A stretch of 64,000 nt of DNA from Desarmillaria ectypa (GCA_030407005.1 JAUDYN010000011.1:1292501-1356500), one strand, 5' to 3'; counted from the first letter of the stretch, positions 1 to 11,050 are shown. Notes: generated by a model from the sequence alone, not told the origin. A program made the numbers and translations.

Positions 1-291
1 AGAAGGACACCTGAATGTCGGCTTTGAGCACGGTACATAGATGGGTCGCGAAAAACAAAAGGTACCCCAAAGTTCTGTTAAAAAGGTATTAAAAGACAGA
101 TGTGCGTGATTTCTTCTGAAAACGGTACCTGCATCAAACCCAATTCTCGCCTAGTATACCGCAGCTCAAGTTAGTATCGCAAGGATGTATGGGTAGATAA
201 CGAAAACGTACTTGAGCTCCTGCTTGTAACCCATCCGGGCCAAATCCTCCTCATCGTTCTCAATGACATGATCATGGATTGCATCGGCCAT
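1..291 (-). CDS. APC-superfamily amino-acid/GABA permease, N-terminal end (partial)
   Basis: This is the 5' end of an amino-acid transporter that runs out of the window at base 1. Four exons are visible on the minus strand: 212-291, 129-150, 66-74 and 1-10, each bounded by GT and AG. Joined, they give MADAIHDHVIENDEEDL, then the stretch GYKQELKRELGLMQNFGVSF. The YKQELKRE...NFGVSFS pattern is the start of the APC (amino acid-polyamine-organocation) domain in fungal GABA/choline/amino-acid permeases of the UGA4/BAT1 type. These are 12-TM plasma-membrane or organelle proteins. Start codon 289-291 is the first in frame and gives the usual short acidic N-terminus. The third exon is only 9 nt. Substrate cannot be told from this fragment. 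A second permease lies at 46054-48487 but its N-terminus differs. Confidence 0.8.
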
Positions 292-830
292 GTTGGATGC
301 AAAGAACTGAAAGGTAGGAAGTCATCATAAAAAGATCCGTCGTACTTTAAAATGGTGGATACACGATAAGAGAGCACATGCACAAATTTCCCGGAAAGGA
401 CCTACCCGCGGTGTTAAGTCGCGACTCAGGGATTGTCATTTGATGATCATTAACATTCCTACAGTGTTATCTCTGTGAGCGAACCCGTACCATTGAATGG
501 CTTACCCGCGGCGTCGGTTGGTTAGGAGTACAGCCAGCTCCTCTTGGGAAAAATGCTGACCAAACGGGGACAGAAACGAATCTTCCGGTAATCAAAGACT
601 GCTGATTTTACCCGGGTAATAGGTCATGCTATTCAATTTCTGTAGACCGAGGATTGACGAGATTTGCCGTGGCAGAGCACAGGTGGCTGTACCCCCCAAT
701 TTTTTGAAATGGCTAGTTGCTTTGACAGAATTTCTATATACCGAAGCATACATACGGACCTCTGAGATGTAATTCTACGGTTATCGAATGTACTTTAGGA
801 ATAACCGACCATCGAAATAACTGCACCAAT
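292..830. promoter_or_regulatory. Intergenic: promoter side of the permease, 3' side of PUF6
   Basis: About 540 bases between the start of the permease (291) and the stop of PUF6 (831), both on the minus strand. It must hold the permease promoter and the PUF6 3'UTR. I see no convincing TATA box, repeat or further coding exon; a short C-run sits near 690. Confidence 0.4.
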
Positions 831-3101
831 CTACAACTGACTTACCTTCTCTAATAACATATTCTTACCTTTCATATCACCCTCCTTAATCTCCTTGACC
901 ACATCGACGTCAAACCAAGACTTCACCAACTGCTTAGCCTTACCTCCGCTCAACGCCTCGGCAACCACAAAGGCACCATTCCGCTCACCCTTCGTACACA
1001 TCCCGACAATCACATCCTGCCCTAGAGTCTCAACGAACTGATCCGCAAAAATGGCCGAATCCCACCCGGGCACCTTTTCAACGGCATTACTCGCTCGATT
1101 GAAGTGCCCGCCCTGAAGGAGAGTCTTATACATGCGTGAAGTATGCGGGAGATCGATACCGTGTGGGTTAGCCAGGTCGGTTGACGGATAAGGAGCCGCA
1201 GCTGCTTTGAAGAGTGCTTCAACTGCCTTGGACTTGTCTACAAGGTAGAGATCAAAATTGGATGCTCGAAATTCAGAAGCGAGATGGGCGTACCGCCAGC
1301 CGCGTAAAGCAAAATCTCGGGGATGACTAGGCTTCCGCCAGGCTCCCGACTAATCTTTTCACCATTCTCAGTTATCCACGCAAGTAGATGCTCGCTGGCG
1401 CCGACGCGTATTTCATTTTGTCGGATATCCGCATCCTTTTTGCTCGTTCGGGATCTGATTTCATCGGTCTCCGTTATCGACGCTATCTGCGCGGGGGTGA
1501 AGTGTCGTCTGGTACGAGGAACCATTAGATAGAGGAGGGCTCTACGACCCTGCGGCGAAGGATACAACGTATCGGCTGCTTGCGTGATCTCGGGAACTAG
1601 GGTTTTCAGCACAAGCTTTGTGTCACTAGACGAAAAATGGTTCAATTAAAAAAAATGGAAGAGGACAACATACTTACTCAAGTACATCTATAGCTGTGAA
1701 CAGGACGAGCTGAGCCTCATCATTCGTGCACATCTTCCGAATGTGGGGCTTGAGTACTTTGAGAATCTGTTTTCGATCTTTTGCCGTTCCGCGTGCGAGG
1801 AACTCGCGCACAACTCGGCTCCCGTCTTTTGTATGGACCAGTTCAGCCAAAACTTCCTGACAGCTGTTGCACTGCGCTAAATGAAAGGAAAGGTTGCAAA
1901 AACTGATTGCGTACCATTCGAACATTTCGCGAAATTGCTTCTCACGTTCCTCTTCTTCACTTTCATTGACAGCTACGATGTATTCCCACAAGGCGCGATG
2001 CACAATTGCGTGCGTGACAGCACCTTTGTCGGGATTGTTGAATCTGCATTGATGTCAGTCAAAGGTAACAAAAAAGTCCGGACGGCCTTACATTGACATT
2101 AATCCCGTTTTAGTCGCAGTAAGAACTCGCTTCCGTCGTTCCTTGTCTCCACCTTGCAAAACACCGCTTAGTCCCTTCTTCGCGCGCTCTTTGTCTTCAA
2201 TACTGCCAGACGTTACGCTGAACAAGGTGGCCTCTTTTCCATATAAATCACGAAGGAGAAGCGACCGCTCGTATGCATTGGCGTATAGCTCGAAAGCATC
2301 GGCTAGTACCGAAGATGCCTCTCGGTGAAGAAGTAATCGTAGAGTGTGCGACTGGAATTCGAGAATAATGGAAGTTCGATGGGCGGGACAATGTCTGATG
2401 AGCTTGGTGACAAGGAACTAAGAAAAGAGTAAGCAAGAAATCAGTGATATTCCAAGCACCAGACACATACCTTTGAGTATTTATTCTGGGCTAGATCCCT
2501 ATATTTCCCCTTCAACTCGACAGCCACCTCATCTCGTTCCTTTTGCTTGCCGTGCTTGACAACAGTCTGGACTATCCGACTGACGTCGTGTTTTAGGACG
2601 ATATCCTTCACTTTTCCGCGTATAACATTCATGAGATCGTGAATATGTTTTTGCCGTTCGGAAGGTGGTATATTTTTCTGTCGCGCGAGTGACCACACTC
2701 GCTTGGCCTCCGTTAAAAGCGACGAGTGGGGTTTGGCCGTCTTTCGTTGCTCTTGAAGAGCTTTTTGTGCTTTACGAGCCTCGCGTATCGCTACCCATGT
2801 ATAAGTCAAACGAATGGAATGAAAGTAGATTTTACAACACACCCAATGGATCTTTCGCCGCTTTTTCTTCAACTATATCCATGTCCTCATCATCGACTAT
2901 TTCATCATCCTGTTTCTCCGCACCATCTTCGTCTATTTCATCGGAATCAGAGCCAGAACCATCTTCAGGTGCAAGTTGGGTTACAGGTCGACTCCGTCTC
3001 TTTTCAGATACTTGAGGTACATTCAAGTGGACTTTCTTGCTGGAAGGACCGGCCTGGGATGCTGCAGATCGCTTTTTCGCCGTCTTGGATGTCGCAGCCA
3101 T
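831..3101 (-). CDS. PUF6: PUF6-like ribosome-biogenesis protein (Pumilio repeats plus CPL domain)
   Basis: PUF6 / Puf-A is a nucleolar RNA-binding protein of 60S subunit assembly, known in yeast also for ASH1 mRNA repression. The minus-strand gene starts at 3101 with MAATSKTAKKRSAAS and a basic then acidic disordered leader of about 85 residues. Pumilio-type helical repeats follow (for example LKHDVSRIVQTVVKHGK and KYSK..FLVTKLIRHCP). A C-terminal half typical of the CPL domain follows, with HTKDGSRVVREFLARGTAKDR and YPSPQGRRALLYLMVPR. At least seven short exons are joined; the first intron lies near 2790-2843. The end is chosen at TAG 831-833, after LLEKVSQL. However, the AAG|GTAAGT there is a perfect donor, so a further tiny 3' exon is possible. 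Length and domain order fit the family. Confidence 0.9.
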
Positions 3102-3528
3102 GAGGGAATAACGAGAATATCGAAAATATCGAAAGTAACTTTTTTTCACACATCACACGTCGTGACTTGTGACGTATGCCCGGCCCGGGACGCTTGGACG
3201 TCAATCTTCTCACTGAATCTCAACCATGACTCTCCCCTCGACTCTTCTTGAACGATAAATGCTGCGTATGTACGTTAGACAAACAGATTACACTGCACAC
3301 TTTTAAATTCCATCACGATATTCCGTACCGAGGGAGCCGCCCAATGCGCGTACTGCTTCTGTCGAAGGCCAAGCGAACTGACGTGTTTTTACCTTAGCTT
3401 GGTCGTGGATTTCCAAACCGCGTCAAAAATCGTGAAAAATGAGCCTCGTCGGACGATGCAAGTTGCCTGCGTTACTTTGCTCAGCCTTTAAAATCCCGGA
3501 TCAGCATACCGACTGATGCAACGAGAAA
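3102..3528. promoter_or_regulatory. Divergent promoter between PUF6 and chitin synthase
   Basis: The two genes point away from each other, so this stretch holds both promoters. A CCAAT pentamer is seen near 3340 (gcCCAATgcg). No TATA box was seen. The right part probably is chitin synthase leader sequence. Confidence 0.4.
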
Positions 3529-3714
3529 ATGGTTGATGTTATGTCGGTGGCAAGCTCCAGTGCAGTGTCCGTCGGTTGGTCGAGCCCAACCCGTCGCCAA
3601 GACAGAAACAGCATATATCATCAGCACAACGAAACATGTTTCTCTCCCTCCCGGTCGCTAGAGCTTGACGCTCAAAATCCTCTTCTTGCTACAGCTGGCC
3701 TGTTCGCGATATGA
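3529..3714 (+). promoter_or_regulatory. Upstream ORF overlapping the chitin synthase start (ATGA)
   Basis: A 61-codon reading frame starts at ATG 3529 and ends at TGA 3712-3714, overlapping the ATG of the main frame (3711-3713) as ATGA. The peptide is Ser-rich with no recognised domain. It may be a regulatory uORF allowing termination-reinitiation. Alternatively it is a first coding exon if an intron that I could not identify joins it to the main frame. The overlap is read directly from the sequence; the function is inference. Confidence 0.45.
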
Positions 3715-6700
3715 AGAACTCAACACCCTCTCTTTCCTCTGAAGCCGACAATGATAGCTTCAACATACACGATCCGAATTTCTCATCCGTCTCTTTCAGC
3801 CACTCCGACGCGTTTCGTCCTAGTCCTCCGCCGCTAGCTGGACTACACAGTAATGACAGTCACGAGTCCCTAGAAAAACTCCCCCTCCAACAGGCCGATA
3901 GTTCATTGTACCCTGTGCGGTGAGTTGGAAAATTTGTTGCAGTAAACAAGTTTTGACCCCGTTTCATAAAGAATGAGCGGCATCTTGCACTCGCCCTACG
4001 AAAGTAACGACCCGGGTCGAGAATCCGTTGTTTCTCTGGAGACTAACTGGCGACGGCGCCAAACTATCAAACGTGGAGTCACAAGAAAAGTAAAACTCAT
4101 CAAGGGCAATTTCATTACTGAATATCCAGTGCCCACGGCCATTCGGAATGCTATTGAGTCCAAGTACACCTCAATGCAAAGCACAGAATTCTCGTGCGTT
4201 GAATTTGCATCCAGTAGCCCGATATGACAAACTGACAGTACATCCCAAGCCATATGAGATACACAGCCGCTACGTGTGATCCAGATGACTTTACAGAAGC
4301 AAACGGATGGTCATTACGGACAAAGCTGTACAATCGCGAAACGGAGCTCCTTGTTGCCGTCACCTCGTATAATGAAGATAAAACGTTGTATGCTCGCACC
4401 TTACATGGTGTCATGATGAATGTCCGTGACATCTGTAAATCCAAAAAATCCAAATACTGGCGAACTCAAGCCGAGGCTGGCACTCCTGGCTGGCAAAGAA
4501 TCGTAGTGGCGCTGGTTGTTGACGGCCTGGAATCGATGGATAAGAGTGTTCTAGACATCCTTGCCACTGTGGGCGTCTATCAGGACGGAGTGATGAAAAA
4601 ACAGATTGATGGAAAACCAACGATAGCTCACATCTTTGAGGTCCGTAACGTTCCAATGCATTATTGTAGCTTGCTTACCTGATATAACGTAGTACACCAC
4701 GCAACTATCCGTGGACGCCAAACCGAATCTCGTACTTCCACAGGATGGCGATCCTTCGAGTTTGGTTCCCGTGCAAATCATATTTGTGTTAAAAGCGCAG
4801 AACCAGAAGAAGATCAATTCTCACCGGTGGCTGTTTAATGCTATCGGGAGAATGTTGGTGGTGAGAATTAATCCCCTGTCATCTAAGAATCATTAACGCA
4901 TAGCCGCAGCCCGAAGTCTGTATCCTAATTGACGCTGGTACCAAACCCGGTCATAAATCTCTTTACTACCTCTGGGAAGCCTTCTACAATGACCCATACC
5001 TTGGAGGATGTTGTGGAGAGATTCATGCGATGATCAAAGGCGGAAAGAAACTTTTGAACCCTCTCGTAGCCGCCCAGAACTTCGAGTACAAGATGTCCAA
5101 TATTCTTGGTGCGTATGTCTGTTCTCTCCCGGGGTTCATGCTTATGCGCCGCAATTAGACAAACCGACTGAAAGTATGTTCGGCTATGTCTCCGTGTTGC
5201 CTGGAGCATTTAGTGCATATCGATACAGGCTCGTCTCACATACAGTGCTACGTTGTGTTATGCTTACAAGAGCATGATGTAGAGCCATCCTCGGTCGGCC
5301 TTTGGAACAATACTTTCATGGTGACCACTCCCTTGCGGATCGTCTGGGCGACCAAGGTATCAACGGAATGTCCATCTTCCAGAAGAACATGTTTTTAGGT
5401 ATGCGCTATGACGCCTCAGTTCGCTCCTCATTAATATGGCATCCAAAGCCGAGGATCGTATCTTGTGTTTCGAACTAGTAGCAAAACGAAAGGAACGATG
5501 GACACTGACCTACGTGAAACCAAGCAAAGCCGAAACCGATGTGCCAGAGAGTGCTGCAGAGTTGATAGGACAACGGCGAAGATGGCTCAATGGTTCATTC
5601 GCAGCGAGTGTCTACGCGCTTGTCAACTTCTTCAGGTTTTACCGCTCGGGGCATGGGATCATCAGAATGCTGTTCTTTCATATCCAAGGCTTAGTAAGTT
5701 ATATTCTATCCATATTGACAGTGCTGATGATGAGATAGTACAATACCTTTTCTTTGTTCTTCTCGTGGTTTGCTTTGGCCAACTTATGGCTCACGTTCAG
5801 TATCATCATTGATCTGTTACCGTCGCAGGGAGTAGTGTTCGGGAGTGTCGTTTTAGTAAGTGATTATTCTGACAGTCGGATCTTTCATTGACATCGCTGC
5901 CCAGATTCACTGGATTAACTTCGGTCTAAAGTGTCTTTATCTGGGTTTCCTCATACTACAGGTGTGTCTCAGCGGCTGCGGCCCTTCGGAAAGTTAAATT
6001 CATTGGTCGCAGTTCGTCCTGGCTTTAGGCAATAGGCCCAAAGGAGAACGATTTGCATATACACTTACGTTATGGTAGCCTGCTTATTCTTCTTTGTCGG
6101 TATTCAAGCTAATCGTCCCCAAGGGTTTATGCTGTTCTCTCTGTATATCTCTTGATTTGTTCGTTCTGGCTCACGTCACTTGCCTTCAAGGTAACGCTAG
6201 TTTGTGTATCCCGTCTTGACTGCTAACATGTGCGCGCGTACAGGATATCCCCAAAGCGCTCCAAGGAAATAAGTCGACGATGGAAGTTGTAATGTCTTTC
6301 TTTAACCCACCTCTTGGACCACTAGTTGCCGCAATGATATCTACATTCGGCATCTATTTCTTTGCGTCCTTCTTATATGTACGTAGGCGGCTTCCACCTG
6401 AAGTGATCTACTGACAAGTATCCTAGGGTGATCCATGGCACATGTTCACAAGCTTCATACCGTATCTATGTCTAGCGCCGAGCTTCATCAACGTCCTCAA
6501 TGTCTACGCCTTTTGCAACCTACACGACGTGAGCAAGCGTTGCCAACTATGTACTACCAGGCACTTCTGACTGATTGTCTTATTGGTGTAGGTGTCTTGG
6601 GGAACAAAAGGAAGTGACAAAGCGGATGCCCTTCCATCACTAAAATCCCGTACAACACTTGGAAATGACGAGCCTCATGTTGAAGATACGAGTAGGATAC

Positions 6701-7129
6701 AGGAAGACGTCGATGCTGCGTTCAAGGAGACAGTCTCCCGTGCTCTTCGGAAGATCAAGTCAGCTGAAGGAAACGAGAAGCCGACCATGGACGACGAAAA
6801 TAAGACATTCAGGACTCGACTGGTGGCTGCATGGATGCTCACAAATGGCATCCTCGCCGTGGGGATCGAGAATATCAATGGCTGGCTGAATATAGACGAC
6901 GATAACATCTCAAAAGAGATGATCAAGGATTTCGAGGAGCACCATTCGGAGAAGAGGAATAATTACTTTGCTTTCATCTTATATTCGACATTTCTTCTGT
7001 CGATTGTGAGGTTGATAGGTGTAAGTGGAACGTTTCCATCCAGCATTGCATACCTCAGACTAATTTGCTTCGTAGTGTTTATGGTATTGGCTAGGGCACA
7101 ACTTGTGCAGGTGTTGCCGTAGGAACTGA
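3711..7129 (+). CDS. Chitin synthase, division 1 (class I-III type)
   Basis: Plasma-membrane glycosyltransferase family 2 enzyme that polymerises UDP-GlcNAc into cell-wall chitin. About twelve exons were joined. Exon 1 ([14 protein letters not shown]...) is a disordered leader spliced at 3919 to [11 protein letters not shown]. The chitin synthase N-terminal domain follows ([39 protein letters not shown]). Next come the catalytic core [18 protein letters not shown], the [10 protein letters not shown] motif, and the hallmark QRRRW at about 5570-5585. Some seven hydrophobic segments follow ([50 protein letters not shown]). The last exon, spliced near 7077, ends [11 protein letters not shown] at TGA 7127-7129. 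Glu-Asp and QRRRW residues are intact, so it should be active. Start 3711 gives continuity with exon 2; a 5' uORF overlaps it. Confidence 0.93.
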
Positions 7130-7598
7130 AGCGAAGGGGTATATGACTTCTTGTATCCTTGTTTACTCCTGGCAATTTTGGTCTATCAGATATCAAAGTA
7201 ACCGACTGAGGCAAAATCAGGTCGAAACACGGCCCGCGCTCCTTCAGCTGGATTGAACCCGCGATCAAATTTGGATCAAGCTGAACACAGTCGACAATGG
7301 TAGACCGCTTTCTGCTCTTATCCTAGTAATGGTGTACCTTTACGTTCCTCTAAGCCGTCGCATCCTGTCTTTGAGATGGTATTCTACCATGTCTGGTACG
7401 CACATTTTACATGTGCGCCCCTTTGCACCAATCTTTTTTCTGATAAACGCAACGTCTCGGTAAGTTTATTTACAATCCAGACAATAATTGTTGACAAAGG
7501 AAATATTTATTAAAGACAGCAAGGCACATGCCCTAGCAGCGCCTTCTGTGATCCTATAGATAAAACAACAACAGCAGTCAAACAACGCAACTACGTAA
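7130..7598. repeat. Intergenic; right part is the 5' flank of a duplicated segment
   Basis: From about 7345 the DNA is clearly similar to 60826-61090: shared gcatcctgtctt, atggtattct, and a later run with agcaaggca. So a segment including promoter-like flank and the following gene was duplicated. The first 200 bases are the 3' side of chitin synthase, with nothing else seen. Confidence 0.7.
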
Positions 7599-8871
7599 AT
7601 GACTCAGGCAATTTCTATTTACTTCAGGTCTAAATGGCTTGATGTCTTGCGCTCAGGATCTATAGAAGTTCCAACAAACACTAGAGAACTGGGTCGCATA
7701 TTCTGGAAGCGGTTTATGCTCGACGGATGGTCCGGCGGCCTCAGTAGTTCGACCTATAAGTTATACCAACTCTATAACCTCGATAGAGATGCAGAATATG
7801 CTTTTCATATGAACAAGGTCAATGGGATGTTGGAGATCACCGACGCCGCGCTCTTCTGTAAGGCGGCAGATAACGAACCCTGTAATTTTCCCAAAGACGA
7901 ATCAAGCTTCGCTGCAGTTACATTGCAGCTGCAGCCACGAATGCCGTCTCAATACATAGTGTTTCACCTGGAACTTGATATGATTTTAGAAATACCGAGG
8001 GCTTAACTCGGATGGACTCGTTGCTTCTATTGGACTACTGGCAGCTCATGATCTCCCTCCACGCCATGCCCGACGCAAGCCTTACGTATCTCTGGTAGTT
8101 TACCCACTTGGCAGGGCTGATGAAGGGGAGGGTGATGAAGTAAACCCAGCAACAGAATGTGCAAGGTCAAGTGTGGTTGCTCTAGATAAGGAGAATGATG
8201 CGCAACTTCCTCTGCCGTACGTTGTTTGCGGGAGGAATACCCTTGGAGGCGGTCTGCACGGAATCGTTTGCGACGGTACGCTCCATGGCCTTGATAGAAC
8301 AACTATCCCAGTCATCATCGAGAAGAGGAACCGACTCTGGTGGCAGAGGCAATGGAACGTGAATTCCAGGTATACAAGGCACTACACCGTATCCAAGGTT
8401 CTGTCATTCCTCGGTTGTATGGCTGTGGCTATGTCTGTGACTGGTACAGTGGGCAATCCAGACCTGCCTTGGTCTTAGAAAACACGGGCGAGGATAATCT
8501 AGCATCGCTCGACATCTCGACATTGACAGAGGACGAAAAATTTGCCATCAACAGTGTCTTGGATGCCTTTGTGAGTTGTCTCCTTCTTCCCTATGACATC
8601 AATAATTATAATCCAGTAGCACAACGAAGGTTGGATCCATGGTGGTATTGCAAAGAGGAATGTTCTCTACTCAACTAACACTGATGGCCAGAAGAACTTT
8701 CGTCTTTGTGACCTATCGTTAGCAGAGCAGTGGCACTGTGACGATGACAAGCGAGATGATGGCGTTGACCTGTTTGAAATATTGTATCTCTATGAAGAAG
8801 AAGATGACGACGACGACGACTACGAGAATGATCCAGTTTTGAAAACGTACCAAGCTTATATACATCAGTGA
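7599..8871 (+). pseudogene. Kinase-like fungal orphan family, copy A (frameshifted, HGD to HGG)
   Basis: The first frame (7599-8006) reads MTQAISIYFRSKWLDVLRSG and contains MLEITDAALFCKAADNEP, an N-terminal module shared with the genes at 25459 and 61094. A second frame from 8011 reads DGLVASIGLLAAHDLPPR, SLVVYPLGR, and the glycine-rich CGRNTLGGGLHGIVCDG. A third frame from 8340 reads EAMEREFQVYKALHRIQG, IPRLYGCGYV and PALVLENTGED, as in protein-kinase-like folds. After an intron-like gap (8572-8630) comes HGGIAKRNVLYS and FRLCDLSLAE, ending in an acidic run at TGA 8869-8871. I could not join the frames with plausible introns, so at least two frameshifts are likely. The catalytic-loop Asp expected in HGD is Gly (codon 8644-8646), while the Asp of the CDL motif remains. 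It is either a pseudogene or a degenerate pseudokinase. Copy B at 61094-62248 keeps HGD. Confidence 0.6.
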
Positions 8872-9253
8872 AATGGGTCGTAATGGCTTTGTATGTTTTT
8901 GAATATGATCTGGCGGACAGATTAGGAACTAAGCTTGGTGAGATTTACTTATTGTTGCAGGCTAGCTGGCCAGTAGGATTGTCGACGCGCGAGAAGCTCA
9001 CGCATACATGGTGAAACAGTGATATCGCTTGAATGCTGTTCCGTATCACAGCAGAAACAGCGAGCGTTTCCTTGGGCGTTAAGGTGTTAGCTTTTTTATA
9101 GGAACAAGGTGTAACCGATCATGTCGACAATATACAGAGGTCAGTCCTGAGAGCGCTGCATCATTAAATGCCTGGGAGAATGGAATAACAAGTGGATAAG
9201 CAGAAAAGCCAGTGCAAACAGCACTATGTACGTATGTAAGTACCGACTGTCCA
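8872..9253. other. Intergenic between convergent units
   Basis: About 380 bases between the end of the kinase-like copy and the IES6 stop codon. It serves as 3' flank for both. No coding signal, RNA gene or repeat was recognised. Confidence 0.4.
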
Positions 9254-10010
9254 TTACTTGACGATAGAATTAACACCACGAGCTTCAGGAGCAACGTAAG
9301 ACATGATAAATAATCCAAGTACATCTTTGCATACCTGAGAGATAATCTTTCGCGGTGCTAACACTCTACGGCGTCGAAATGAGCAAGGATTCAGACAAGA
9401 CAAAAATGCACAGACCATTCCTTTGATAACTTGGTACACACTCTTATCATGAAACCGCAGGCCCGTAGCCGGGTCTGTATAAGGTGCCTATTTGAAAAGA
9501 TTGATGGATGAACTCGACCCAAAGGCGCCGGAGCACGAACCTCAAGACCTGTAACATCGCAGTAATGCTTCATCGGCAACACAGACGGTGTAGCCTCAAT
9601 TGATGCATCTACAAATTATTCAGCAGACTGAAGCGGCAAATCCAACTTGACACACATGTAGGCATCTCATCTGGCTCGAGGGGAACATCCGGCTGCGCCA
9701 ACTTTCTCCTCTCCCGCTCTGCCCTCTCTCGTTCTCGCTCCTGGCTCAGCACGGTCTTCAAATTCTTCGCTCGACGGTTGACGTTCTTGGTGTAGTAGGG
9801 ATTCTTGAACGGTTTCGGGCTATGCAGGTAGGATAGTTGCACTGCTAGGCTCTACTGGAGAAGGTTACTGGCTGCTTTTAAGGAAAGCGAGGATCGTACG
9901 GGAACGTTGGGCGTCGACGAGCCATCAGCTGCAGCTTTTCTCCGACTTACGCCCTTGGGAGGCCTGGATAATAAGTGTTATGCTTTCAAGGAGAACAAAG
10001 ATGCGTACAT
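9254..10010 (-). CDS. IES6: INO80 chromatin-remodelling complex subunit IES6 (INO80C)
   Basis: IES6 is a small nuclear subunit of the INO80 remodeller that binds Arp5 and is needed for nucleosome sliding. Joined exons give MPPKGVSRRKAAADGSS, then PKPFKNPYYTKNVNRRAKNL and a charged coil SQERERERAERERRK. The YL1-C module follows: PSVLPMKHYCDVTGLE, APYTDPATGLRFHDKSVYQ and VIKG. The end is VSTAKDYLSARGVNSIVK, at TAA 9254-9256. About 160 residues, the normal family size. All splice junctions are GT-AG and in phase. The ATG is split: AT at 10010-10009 and G at 9963, across a 45-nt intron. The frame stays open upstream, with in-frame ATGs at 10061 and 10166, so a longer N-terminus is possible. Confidence 0.92.
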
Positions 10011-11050
10011 GATTGAGTGAAGCCAAGGTGACCGGGCCGGGGGCGCGGCTGACTCAGACATAGCCCATGCACGTGTAACAGCCCCGCCCCCTCTTCCAAA
10101 AAATCCGTGACCCTCGAACGCCGGTACATTTCTCTCACTAAAAAGATGCCGCTTAGCGACTAGCACGACAGCATTTACCAGGATATCTGGTACGACCAGA
10201 AGTCGCTGACGAGCCTACCCAAGTTTCCGGCACGGCATATATAGAGCAGTCTCTAGGGAGGCATGTCGTTCCTTTTGCAGGAGTCTGTCTCGTGCTCTTA
10301 CATGACATTCATTTCTACCTCGCACTCACACAAATATGTTTATTATTCTGGAAAATATGAAAACTTGACTTGGAAGGACAACTTCATCCCCTGTACCCCA
10401 GGCAAGGAGCCGACTGAACCACGATCATCCCTCTGTCGAGATTCTCGTTTTTTTCGTCGTTCTTCCTGCTCGCACCAGTTTCATCCAGCGACTCTCTTGG
10501 GGTTGCACCGAGTATTCTACCTAGGACAGGAGCCTTCCACTGAAACAATCCCTGACTTTTTCTTCGAAATGAATCGCGACTCCTATAGTTCGTCTCACTT
10601 TACTTCCGCGGGCATTTTTTACCCTCCATTTATCTGGTTGCGTGGAAATTCATTTCACAGGGCACCCTTCGTTGATCATTGGCCTTCAAGAAATTGCAGC
10701 ATACACTTTCAAACTCATGTGGCTCAGAATCTTCAGTCGGATCTCTTCTTTTTCGAGGCCCCTGTGATAATCATAATGATCTGATTCCTTTTTTTTTTGT
10801 CTTACACACTTGGTCTGCTCGCTAGCCATAAAGGGAAATATAACGATCACATGAACGTCGTTCTTTCACTCCACACGTCTTCTGTTTCAAGTTTCAGATA
10901 CAGGAATGTGATTAGAGTTCCATCTTATGCACAGCCTGGTACTCCTTTTCACATGTTGGAGACATTCTTGTGACACGGTCTCACATATCGCAAGATGTAT
11001 AAGAAGGCTCGACTTTCTGCTCAATATACATCCACATTCACAACATCATC
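10011..11050. other. Intergenic between divergent IES6 and the PLAC8 gene
   Basis: About 1 kb. A TATA-like element TATATA lies at 10238-10243, followed 20 bases on by an uninterrupted 173-codon plus-strand frame (10263-10784, listed separately). A run of T lies near 10790. A second promoter must lie before 11051 for the PLAC8 gene. Confidence 0.4.
10263..10784 (+). CDS. Unrecognised 173-residue ORF (orphan candidate)
   Basis: A single-exon frame with ATG 10263, 20 bases downstream of TATATA. The protein starts MSFLLQESVSCSYMTF and is rich in Ser, Phe, His and Tyr with several Cys; no domain or repeat is recognised. Codon use and composition do not look clearly selected. I cannot tell a young gene from a chance frame or a long non-coding transcript. 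The TATA box at a typical distance is the only positive sign. Confidence 0.2.
   Translation: MSFLLQESVSCSYMTFISTSHSHKYVYYSGKYENLTWKDNFIPCTPGKEPTEPRSSLCRDSRFFRRSSCSHQFHPATLLGLHRVFYLGQEPSTETIPDFFFEMNRDSYSSSHFTSAGIFYPPFIWLRGNSFHRAPFVDHWPSRNCSIHFQTHVAQNLQSDLFFFEAPVIIIMI

Noticed and set aside
8790..8830. GAA/GAC trinucleotide repeat as a microsatellite
   Set aside because: It encodes the acidic tail of kinase-like copy A and is short and imperfect, so it is described there instead.
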